NCBI GenBank assembly: GCA_018136815.1
Contig: CM030937.1
Coordinates: 4,524,226-4,588,225 of the forward strand
Reading direction: 5' to 3'
DNA from: Isochrysis galbana
Taxonomy: Eukaryota > Haptophyta > Isochrysidales > Isochrysidaceae
Length of the DNA: 64,000 bases
Under the pieces are notes generated by a model. That model was not told the DNA's origin. It did no database searches and worked only from the letters and a program-made list of their open reading frames with translations. This document shows, piece by piece, positions 1 through 8,647 of the stretch. Every line of letters starts with the position of its first letter. Position 1 is the first letter of the stretch. The position numbers and the translations under genes are program-made.

Positions 1-420
1 GTATAAATGATAAGTTACATCGGCAAACGCATTCTCTCCCTGTTTGAATAAGCCCCATCCACCTCCAATGCGTCAGAAGTCAAAAGGCCCTTCATCACAG
101 AAAAATCAAGCGCGCGCACAAAGTCGAACAATATTGGATACTGGTACTGACTGCTTGTACTTAGTGCAAGTTTAGGGGTCCGATATTTTTTAAATTTCGC
201 ACCTCGCGCACACTGTGCTGCACGCATATTAAGGCGAGCATATAATTAACAACTGTATTATTTCAACTCTATATGGTTGCAGAGCGCTGTGCTCCGTGCG
301 GTATTTTCTGGCGTGTTTTTGTCGCTCCGTTTCAACAAGCAGTCGCGAGTCATGTATCGTGTATTGTACATCACTAGGCATATTACGTCTGCAGCCATGA
401 ACTCTCAAAGTTACCAACGG
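1..420. other. No gene recognised
   Basis: AT-rich flank downstream of the phosphatase gene. Short open frames occur on both strands but none has a recognisable domain. The 3' untranslated region of the minus-strand phosphatase presumably lies here; no polyadenylation signal stands out. Confidence 0.5.
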
Positions 421-1863
421 TCAGACTACAAGAGCAAAAGCAGCTCTAGCTGCATGAGAAGTAGCTCGCGGCATGATGGAATGGGAGTACAGCTTGCGAC
501 CATGAGCATCATAATGGGACACTTTAAGCATGTTTTTATGCACAGATGCGTCGGCGAAACCGCCGCTGAGTGCGCGAAGATGCCCATCACCACGGTAATG
601 GAAGCGCAGTCCTCTTGCGCAACTCCCTTGGTGGGCTACTGATGCTGAGACTGTGAAACCAGCGCCGACACCATGCAATGCCGTTCGGAAGTGTGAGCCG
701 CCACGTGACCGCTTGCGCATAGATCGAGGATGCAAAGCGGCGGGGTCGATATGGAAGAGCGCGTGGTCGTGCCCTGAAAAGTAAACCGAAACAGAAAAAC
801 GAGCTAAAAGCGGCGAGAGGCGAGTACGTAGGCATTGACAAGGACCATGGGCTGAGGGCGATTCAATAGGATAATGGCCACCTGATGAATGAGAAACAAC
901 GCAGACGATAATTGGTAGTGTGGGCACAAGGTCAGAAAGGGGCTTTGCGCCGTTTCGCGGTACACGAACTGCTTCAGGAACGTCTCAATAACTATCGATG
1001 AGAGCGAACACTATGTACTCACCAACAACAATAAAGTCCGTATCTTGCATTGCCTCAAGCGCAGCCTCAATCCATTTCCAATGTCTTTCAGCACCACCAA
1101 ATTTTTTCATCACTTCGCGAGGTAGTTGCTTTAGCCGTGAACTGCTGGGCCCACAAAGCATCACGGTGTCAATGAGCAGGAAGCCAATGGTAGTCTTGTT
1201 CATGAGGATACACCTTCCCTTGGCAACGTTGCTTGCGTGCTCAGGATGTGCTCTCGCCTCCTCGGAACAAACAGGGTTGTGATCCTCATGCACCACTTCT
1301 CGCCATGCATGTTGCAGGGCTGGATAATTCCAGCGCGAGGATGCGCGCGCCGCGTACGCAAGCTGAGCAGTGATATTTCCATTGTGGTCATGATTTCCAG
1401 CTACGATTCTCCAGAACCCCGCGCCCTGCAGTGAAGGGGCGACAAAGACGCGTTCAAATGTGCGCTTCCATCGCGGGTCGTCAGCAGATTGAACACCATG
1501 AAAATAGAAATGATCTCCAAGGGAGAGGATGAACTTTGAGCCTCGTGCCCGAGAAATGCGGCCGAGAGCTGAGGCCACTTTGAGCTGACCAGGAGTTACC
1601 CACGGCCAAACCGGCAACCCGCCCCAGTCAGATGTAATCAGAAAATGTAGCCCTGTGCTGTTGGCCTCATGCTCATTCAAGCTGATGCTGCCAGCTTGCT
1701 GTTTGGCGAGCTTGAGACCCTGGCGAGAGCAGGATCTGCCCGACTCAATTTGCCGCTCTATTTTCGAGAATGCAAATGACATGCAACCCGTAATTAGAGC
1801 TGACCACATGAAGGGAGGATTGCAGGGCCAGTGCGCCAGGACGTCTGTTGGTCTTCCTCCCAA
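421..1863 (-). CDS. Purple acid phosphatase (TRAP/ACP5-like metallophosphatase), two exons
   Basis: Predicted binuclear metallophosphatase hydrolysing phosphomonoesters. Exon 1 is 1863-1023 and exon 2 is 881-421; the 141-nt intron has GTGAGT at 1022-1017 and ends CATCAG at 883-882. Splicing keeps frame and gives about 433 residues. Motifs appear in the family order: SDWGG (D79), GDHFYFHGV (D117, Y120), GNHDH (N157), then across the junction GGHYP (H283) and SGHDH (H318, H320). The tail GLRFHYRGDGHL...SGGFADASV matches the end of mammalian-type TRAP. The usual GDNFY reads GDHFY. The family is normally about 325-340 residues; the extra length is mainly N-terminal and includes a short hydrophobic stretch near residues 18-32 that could be a signal anchor. 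Family assignment is strong; substrate and location are inferred. Confidence 0.9.
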
Positions 1864-2269
1864 TCTCCGTTCTCTCCCGTACCCGTGCTTGCTCGATCCC
1901 CCGCGGTCTTTGAACAGGTGTGAACAGCCACCCTGGCGATTGCCCGGCTTGATCAGCTCTGCTCGTATGTGCTTGATGAGAGGAAGGCGGGGAGGAAGCC
2001 AGCACCCCCCTCTGGACGGTAGGGAGGGGGCGAGCGGAAGGGGGACGGACCGGCGCGTTCTTTTCGCATAATCCGTCGACAGAGGACCATGAGAAGTTTT
2101 TATTTTTACATCCGTGTAAAGTATGGATTTATTTAGTACTACTAGTATGTATTTAAATTAAGATAAAATACACAGCGAGTTTTATTTTCTGACCCCAGTC
2201 TCAAGCTAGTGGGAAGTCTCACGCAAAGTCAATTATAATAAACAAGATCGTTTTGCAATAAAATCTCAT
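1864..2269. other. Intergenic, no gene seen
   Basis: Upstream side of the phosphatase gene, passing from GC-rich to AT-rich around 2090-2270. I see no convincing coding frame, RNA gene or repeat. The promoter should lie in the first part, but no motif is identifiable. Confidence 0.4.
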
Positions 2270-2512
2270 GGACATGCGCGCAGCGTGCACATATGCCCCT
2301 CCTCTGCGCGCTGAGGCTGAGGCTGAGGCGCCGTGGATGCGCATGGAACCTTCGTCTGGATGTCATCTAGATGTGCACGCCGTCGAGATTTCGCCAGGTG
2401 CACGCCGTGCGTGCGTCTGGAAGCCAGACTCTGCGCGTAAAGCGTAGGCGGTTTCGTCAGGTGCACGCCGTCGTGCGTGCGCATGGAAACTTTTCTCTAT
2501 GATGTGCACGCC

Positions 2513-3400
2513 TAGGCCCAGGCCAGAATATGTAGTTTGTAGTTTGGCCAACCCAAATATTTAGCATTTATATGTAGAAAATATGTAGAGATCTGGAGCA
2601 AGGCATCCAAATAGGTGCCCAAATATGCGGCAAATATGTAGATATGTTGATAAAAAAAACTTGCAAACACAAAATACAAAATACCAATCAATAACCTAGG
2701 AGAGGGTCTGGGTCTAGCTAGGGGCAGAGTGTGCAATCAATGCATGTGTAAAGCTCGCCGAAAAGGGTGCCGGCGCCGAGGGCGATGATGACGCCTGAGC
2801 CCAAGTGTGTGTGCACGATCTTGTCGCCCACCTTGAAGTCGTCGGCGTAGTCGTCGGCGTAGTCGTCGAGCTCTCGAGCTCTGACTGAGGGCACCGAGGA
2901 CTCGCACTCGTTGCTTGCGTCGAAGCGCGCGATGGCGATGGGATCGTTATCGTTGCGCTCGGTGCACTCGCCGTTCATGGCCATGTGGTTCGTGAGTAGA
3001 GAAAGAGGGGGAGGGCGGGGAGTGAGGAGGGAGAGAGCGGAGAGCGAGCACGACACCGGGTTGATCGCTTGATTGATCGTCAGAATTATTCACTTAAAAA
3101 GCGTTCTTTTATACGTCACCAGTTGTCGGCTTGCTCTGCACTACGCTGCGCGCCTCGCGCCTCCGCCGCGTCTCGCGCCAAGAGATGCCTCGCGCCAAAA
3201 TCACTTGCGTGGCAGAGTGCAATATGAATATACATAGCTGAACAACATGAAATATGTGCCCAAATATGTAGTACAGATGATCTATAACCGTACATATGTT
3301 GGGGGAGGGCAATTTGGGCACCCAAATATGTCGCAGATTGTAAGGCCAAAAATCTGCCCAAATATGTAGAAAAATCTTTAAATATTTTGGCCTGGGCCTA
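2513..3400. mobile_element. Non-autonomous hAT-type transposon (888 bp)
   Basis: Termini are inverted repeats: TAGGCCCAGGCCAGAATAT on the left and its inverse with one mismatch on the right. Both ends are flanked by the identical 8-bp sequence TGCACGCC (2505-2512 and 3401-3408), the target duplication length of hAT elements. Inside each end are clusters of CAAATATGTAG-like motifs (2526-2660 and 3225-3385), typical of subterminal transposase-binding repeats. No transposase is encoded; the centre carries a short gene (2718-3056). Boundaries are directly visible; superfamily is inferred from duplication length and structure. Confidence 0.85.
2718..3056 (-). CDS. Small acidic protein with a KVGDK-type (KOW/Tudor-like) domain, inside a hAT-type element
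   Basis: The open frame is 112 residues; the better start is the ATG at 2984 (MAMNGECTER...), giving 88. It has an acidic region with a DDYADDYADD repeat, then FKVGDKIVHTHLGSGVI...GAGTLFGE, which looks like a small beta-barrel of the KOW/Tudor/CarD kind (inference from pattern only). A related domain, FKVGMKVVHEMIGEGVI...GDGTLHGN, is encoded on the minus strand at 60743-61018. A purine-rich stretch at 3000-3050 (pyrimidine-rich on the coding strand) precedes it. Its position within transposon ends suggests captured or element-borne cargo. Whether it is expressed is unknown. Confidence 0.5.
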   Translation of the reverse strand: MSCSLSALSLLTPRPPPLSLLTNHMAMNGECTERNDNDPIAIARFDASNECESSVPSVRARELDDYADDYADDFKVGDKIVHTHLGSGVIIALGAGTLFGELYTCIDCTLCP

Positions 3401-3450
3401 TGCACGCCGTGCGTACACCGTACACCCCTCCCGCGGGGGGACTCCGGGCG

Positions 3451-3789
3451 TATGATTGCGAATGGGTACCCGGGTGGTGCCCTAAGGACCGCTGGTTGTC
3501 ATTACAATAAGAGAGATTATATTTGCGTAAACGGAGGGACCACGCTCAGGGGATAGAGAATGCCTTCTTTCTACAATCCCGCCTGAGCGGCAGGGACGGA
3601 GGATGTAAGAAAGGGTGCGGCGAGCGGATACCGCTTACTTGGGACTCGTAATGACTCGTAGACTCGAAAGGATGACTCGGAAGACTCGGGGCTTGGGGGT
3701 ACTCAGAGGGCTGCAGGTCACCAACAGGCGATACAGTAGAAAAAAACCACACAAATCAACACTCTGCACTCAAACATTCACAGTCCGTT
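3451..3789. other. Intergenic, no gene seen
   Basis: Mixed-composition spacer between the hAT-type element and the satellite, with short direct repeats of GACTCG (3645-3690). No domain-bearing frame on either strand. Confidence 0.4.
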
Positions 3790-5395
3790 TGGCCGGGTAA
3801 CGTTGGCGTAGTTATCGGCGCCACGCACCGCCGACTATGATGCAATGCGCGCGGGCGGCGGGGGCGATTGGCGTGGCTGCTAGGGCGGCATATTCGGATA
3901 TGGTGTCTGGTGAGCCATTCTATCCCAGTGCAAGACCGAGAAAGCGCCGGCAGCGCGCCCGGTCGCGGTCGAAAGTCGGGCACTCGGCCCGTTCGGCCCG
4001 GTGACGTTGGCGTGATCGTCGGCGCCACACACGGCCGACTATGGCGCGATGCGCGCGGGCGGGGGCGGCGATTGGTGTTGCTGCTAGGGCGGCATATTCG
4101 GATATGGTGTCTGATGAGCCATTCTATCCCAGTGCAAGACCGAGAAAGCGTCGGCAGCGCGCCCGGTCGCGGTCGAAAGTTGGGCACTCGGCCCGTTCGG
4201 CCAGGTGACGTTAGCGTGGTCGTCGGCGCCACACACGGCCGACTATGGCGCGATGCGCGCGGCCGGCTGCGGCGATTGGCGTAGCTGCAAGGGCGGCATT
4301 TGTGAATATGGTGCTTGGTGTGCCACCCAGTGCAACTGGATCAACACCAAAGCGCCGCCAGCGCGCTCGGTGCCGGCTCAAAGTTGGGCACTCGCGCGTA
4401 TCACGGCATCGGGACGGTAGCGTTGAAGCCGGGGGCGTGGCCGATTTCGGCGCGGTGCGCGCGGCCGGTTGCGGCGATTGGCGTAGCTGCAAGTGCGGCA
4501 TTTGTGAATATGGTGCTTGGTGTGCCACCCAGTGCAACTGGATCAACACCAAAGCGCCGCCAGCGCGCTCGGTGCCGGCTCAAAGTTGGGCACTCGCGCG
4601 TATCACGGCATCGGGACGGTAGCGTTGAAGCCGGGGGCGTGGCCGATTTCGGCGCGGTGCACGCGGCCGGCTGCGGCGATTGGCGTAGCTGCAAGGGCGG
4701 CATTTGTGAATATGGTGCTTGGTGTGCCACCCAGTGCAACTGGATCAACACCAAAGCGCCGCCAGCGCGCTCGGTGCCGGCTCAAAGTTGGGCACTCGCG
4801 CGTATCACGGCATCGGGACGGTAGCGTTGAAGCCGGGGTGGTGGCCGATTTCGGCGCGGTGCACGGGCCGGCTGCGGCGATTGGCGTAGCTGCAAGTGCG
4901 GCATTTGTGAATATGGTGTTTGGTGTGCCACACAGTGCAACTGGATCAACACCAAAGCGCCGCCAGCGCGCTCGGTACCGGCTCAAAGTTGGGCATTCGC
5001 GCGTATCACGGCATTGGGACGGTAGCGTTGAAGCCGGGGCGTGGCCGATTTCGTCGTGGTGCACGCGGCCGGCTGCGGCGATTGGCGTGGCTGCAAGTGC
5101 GGCATTTGTGAATATGGTGCTTGGTGTGCCACCCAGTGCAACTGGATCAACACCAAAGCGCCGCCAGCGCGCTCGGTGCCGGCTCAAAGTTGGGCACTCG
5201 CGCGTATCACGGCACCGGGACGGTAGCGTTGAAGCCGGGGTCGTGGCCGATTTCGTCGTGGTGCACGGGCCGGCTGCGGCGATTGGCGTGGCTGCAAGGG
5301 TGGCATTTGTGAATATGGTGCTTGGTGTGCCACCCAGTGCAACTGGATCAACACCAAAACGCCGGCAGCCCGCCCAGTTTTGGTGCAAAGTTGGG
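3790..5395 (+). repeat. Tandem satellite, about eight units of 201-204 bp
   Basis: Anchoring on the GGCAT[A/T]T...ATATGGTG segment gives unit starts near 3891, 4095, 4299, 4501, 4703, 4904, 5105 and 5306, i.e. steps of 204, 204, 202, 202, 201, 201, 201. The first two units differ in sequence (TATTCGGATATGGTGTCTGG), the middle units are nearly identical, and the last decays at its right end. Long open frames on both strands are by-products of a 201-bp (67-codon) period without stops and should not be annotated as genes. A lone diverged unit lies at about 17855-18010 on the minus strand. Confidence 0.93.
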
Positions 5396-5775
5396 GCTTC
5401 TCGTCTCAACAATTGTATCGTTTCGTGAACGGCTGTTAGTAGTGATACTCATGTACATATCGATGTCAATCGCAATCTGTGTCGATGATCATATAATGTG
5501 TAGAGGAGCACATTTCGTGGAGGGTATGAGCTGGTAGAGCTTATGGCTCCGTCACTAGTTGTGCATGCCTTGCATGAAGGGCATCAGTAAAAATATACCG
5601 GAGGGGGGCCCGAATACTTTTTAGCGCTTGGTCTTCGGAAGCTTAAAATTGGCCATTTTTCGAAAATTTTGCCGGCGGACCCCCCATTTTTTTTGCTGAT
5701 CTCTCATACCAGAACCTATAGAAAACTTATTTAGGCCTCCATTTGCCAATTACCGATTTCGCCCTCCGCACCCCC
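5396..5775. other. Intergenic, no gene seen
   Basis: Spacer right of the satellite. AT-rich around 5440-5560, then a run with several homopolymers (5690-5700) up to the retroelement copy. No supportable feature. Confidence 0.4.
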
Positions 5776-6290
5776 CTAGTGAGTGACCGGGCTACCTATA
5801 TGAGTGAGAGAGTGGGTCAGTAGGGCAGTCTGCTCCTGGCAAGCCATAAGGCATGCCAGGAGGATGGGTGGTTCCTCCCCCACAGCGGGGGAGGAGTGGA
5901 GGGGGGGGGGGGCGCTGGGGCGCTCGTGCCCCCGTGCCCCCCCATGGGCCATGGGCCATGGGTGAACCAAGTATAAACTTAGTTGGCTAGAAGGAACGAA
6001 ACGATAACCTGAATTCTAGGTCGCTAGGGACGAATCCTACCAACCTAGAAGTGCCTGAGCTTCACCGTGTGGCCGCACAGCGAAGGACCTGGAGATAAGA
6101 GCCTGGAAATCGCATCATCTAACATCTAGGATGAATGCGACAGCGGGTCTTCGGGTCTTCGGCCGAAATGGATCTTCGGAGGACCCCGGCGGGCGGGAGG
6201 AGTTAACAGGCTCTCCCGAGCGTGGGTACGGACTCCCCCTACCCGCAACAGGTCTAGCAGTAGGTGTTAGCCCAGAATCTTCAGATTTTT
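5776..6290 (+). mobile_element. 5'-inverted LINE-family insertion
   Basis: On the plus strand the left part (5776-5985) is the reverse complement of the leader found at 10767 and 33257, ending exactly at the inverted 5' terminus TATAAACTTAGTTG. It is joined to about 300 bp ending in GTGTTAGCCCAGAATCTTCAG and a T-rich tract at 6280-6290, the 3' end shared with the LINE at 11950. Inverted 5' part plus correctly oriented 3' part is the twin-priming arrangement. No open reading frame of note is kept. Confidence 0.7.
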
Positions 6291-6387
6291 TTACAATAGT
6301 TGTACGAGATTTGCGTCACGCTAAACATTATGCGTTGTGCACGTCACATCAAATAGATGCGTACTCTCCCATGCACAGACACCCTTC

Positions 6388-7263
6388 TTATGCATCCTCC
6401 TCCACCGTGCCCTCTGGCGTTTCGTCGGGAGGAGACGGAGCTAAGCTTAACCAACTATGGATTTCGTCCAGCATCGGGCCCAACGGTCCGGAAGAGAGTT
6501 CGGACTCCTTTGCATTTTTTATGGCGTCTATAGCACCATTCCAAGCCAAGTGATCACGCAAAGCCTTCGACGGCAACAGCAATCGCATGAGCTGCACGAC
6601 ATTCTCGCGCACTGTGTGATCGCTCTTGTCATCCCCGGACGCATCCTCATCCCATGCACGAAGCAATGCCGGAGCTGCCTTGTCTGCATTGGTGTCCACA
6701 GCGGAGACAATCTTGGGCAAGGTTTCCTGATCCTTCGCGAGCGAAAGGGCTAGACGTAACCCCTCGCGCCTTAGGATCAAGTCGCTGCTACCAGCCGCAC
6801 TGATGATGGTGCTCGCGGTAACGGGGTCATCGAGGACCTCGCGAGACTTGCGTACGTAACAAGCCAATGCTGATAAAGCAATGCGGCGAAGTGGCAAGTC
6901 AGGGTCAATGGCTTGCTCCCCTTCATTTGGCTTGGTCTTACGGTCCTCTTCATGAAGCACACGTTGCAGACCTTGCGATAGCCGCGCGCTCTGTGCAGCA
7001 AAGAGAAACTCTTTCGAGTGCTCGCCCTCGTGGAGGACGGCAGATAGAATTGAGCAAGCTCCTTGCCTAAGTGACGGTTCTGGGTGGAGCACCATGGTCT
7101 GCACAAGCACATGGAGACCTCTGCCCTCAGCCAAGCCACTGGACAGAGACTCTTGCGACGCCTTCTTCTCAAGCAACTTAATAGCGATGCGAGCTTTTTC
7201 CGTCCCGTTCTCCTGCATCATCGCCATCGGAGAGAGCCGCTCGAGTAGAGAGGAGAGGGACAT
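6388..7263 (-). CDS. Armadillo/HEAT-like helical-repeat protein of unknown function
   Basis: A single uninterrupted frame of 291 residues starting at the ATG at 7263. The sequence is a succession of amphipathic helices with HEAT/armadillo character: GRGLHVLVQTMVLHPEPSLR and PLRRIALSALACYVRKSREV are representative, followed by LILRREGLRLALSLAKD and NVVQLMRLLLPSKALRDHLAW. The N-terminus MSLSSLLERLSPMAMM and acidic tail TPEGTVEEDA are soluble. An HspBP1/Fes1-type Hsp70 exchange factor was considered because of size and fold, but I do not see its diagnostic N-terminal motif. The 16-bp palindrome at 7334-7349 lies 71 bp upstream of the start. The 3' end is close to the retroelement insertion at 6290. 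Confidence 0.75.
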   Translation of the reverse strand: MSLSSLLERLSPMAMMQENGTEKARIAIKLLEKKASQESLSSGLAEGRGLHVLVQTMVLHPEPSLRQGACSILSAVLHEGEHSKEFLFAAQSARLSQGLQRVLHEEDRKTKPNEGEQAIDPDLPLRRIALSALACYVRKSREVLDDPVTASTIISAAGSSDLILRREGLRLALSLAKDQETLPKIVSAVDTNADKAAPALLRAWDEDASGDDKSDHTVRENVVQLMRLLLPSKALRDHLAWNGAIDAIKNAKESELSSGPLGPMLDEIHSWLSLAPSPPDETPEGTVEEDA

Positions 7264-7333
7264 CTCTCAGTGTACGACGGCACGGAAGGAGTGAGGCCGC
7301 GTACAAGATAGAGTCTTGTTTTGCAATCTCTAG

Positions 7334-7349
7334 TCTACTCTAGAGTAGA
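7334..7349. promoter_or_regulatory. Perfect 16-bp palindrome TCTACTCTAGAGTAGA upstream of the helical-repeat gene
   Basis: It is a perfect inverted repeat 71 bp before the ATG at 7263. The identical 16-mer occurs 60 bp before the ATG of the saposin-like gene (59124-59139). Same orientation and similar distance suggest a dimeric transcription-factor site; this is inference. Flanking CTACTCTAC repeats (7350-7362) could be half sites. Confidence 0.5.
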
Positions 7350-7362
7350 GCTACTCTACATT

Positions 7363-8647
7363 CTACTTCCACTTCCTTCCACCGCCAGTCAGATTGGATA
7401 GCAGGGTTCGTACCAGCTAAGAGATCGGCTTCTCACACGGATGGATGTATTCGCCTATGGATAATTTTAAATTCTCCTAAGGCACGCGCACAGCGAGAGA
7501 GAGAGAAGTCCAGAGCTCTGGAGCGTTACGAACGGGGGTTACTATTAAACGTTACATAAAAACGTGCTTAGCGCTTAGCGCGCGATTCAGAAGCGCTGGC
7601 TCACCTAAACCAGTCCTCACCAGACGCACGTATGACGTATGCTGAACGTCCGCCTACAAAACAGGAAACAAAGAAGATCTCGAGTTAGTGAATTTATTGG
7701 CTCTCCCGCTCGTGCATGTGCATGTGGACTTTTGTGGGCTAGATCTAGATCTAGGGCCCTATGCCTATGCCTATGCGCGCGGCATACCTCATACCTCTGA
7801 AAATTAGTATCGAGTCACAAGACCAGACGATTCCAGCGCGAGCGCAGACACAGCACACAGCACACAGCGCGAGCGAGCGAGCGAGCGACGAGCGAGTGAG
7901 ATGGGGGGACCATGGGGCGTCACGAGACAGAGCGTTCGTAGTGAATGCCCTTCGCAACGAGCGGTCCAGCACAGGTGGTAGCGGCAACTTTCTCACCTGT
8001 GGCATCGCCACAAATGGCTGTGGCGGCCGCGCTGTCCTCTGGCAGGCAGGCGATCAAACAGCGACGGCCGCCATCATCGCCATCGCCATCCCTACAAGTA
8101 GTTCTGATCTTTCACGTAATCATGAAAACAAAATTTCTCGTGAGTGGCTCGCCTCCCCCCCGCACATCGCACCGTGATCTTTTTTTAGGTATAGGGCCCG
8201 ACATCTTATGAATGATGGGGCCATCACGGCGGATCACGGCCATCGTTTGATGACTGCAATTGAGATACTCCCACCCAGCTTCTTTTACAAGTGATGGGGG
8301 GCATGACGGCCCATCCTTTCCATGCATTCATCGCAAGAGTGGAAAATTCTCATCAAAAGATGAGAGGACCCCATTGCACATGAATGTTCCGTGGCGTTTC
8401 AGCCGAAAGGGGAGGGAGTTACACCGTGGCTTTGGAACTCCAGGCTGCGCCCGAGCCGTGCCCCGAGCCGTGCCCCGAGCCCAAGACGACATAAAACTGA
8501 ACGACGAACGAATTTGTGGGCAATTACGGTCAACACCTGGTTGGAGAACCATACCCACCGAAGAAAAGGTGAGAGGTGTGACCATGTGAGACTGTATACA
8601 ATCAAGTCACCTCATCGTGTGATGGAGTCAAGAGGAGGATGAATTTG
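7363..8647. other. Intergenic with dispersed repeat; no gene supported
   Basis: The stretch 7495-7560 (AGAGCTCTGGAGCGTTACGA followed by a GGGGGTTACT...AAACGTTACAT run) is repeated at 42415-42475 with few changes. GAGCCGTGCCCC is repeated in tandem near 8453-8480. Short frames at 7945-8211 and 8260-8589 have no recognisable domain. The left end would hold the 3' untranslated region of the S49 protease. Confidence 0.4.

Larger units (their letters stand above)
2270..3450 (+). repeat. GTGCACGCCGTGCG dispersed repeat, interrupted by a hAT-type element
   Basis: Several imperfect GTGCACGCCGT / GCGCATGGAAACTTT units at 2270-2512 resume at 3401 with TGCACGCCGTGCG and a CCCGCGGGGGGACTC stretch. The same series is at 11290-11760 and, inverted, at 44865-45245. 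The 11.64-kb copy reads continuously across the point where this copy is split, so it shows what the uninterrupted site looks like. Confidence 0.75.

Noticed and set aside
4245-5428. Long open frames on both strands over the satellite (up to 303 codons)
   Set aside because: The 201-bp period is a multiple of three without stops, so frames repeat automatically on both strands; no start, domain or codon bias supports a protein.
6388-7263. HspBP1/Fes1-type nucleotide exchange factor
   Set aside because: Size and armadillo character fit, but the characteristic N-terminal motif is not visible; left as helical-repeat protein of unknown function.
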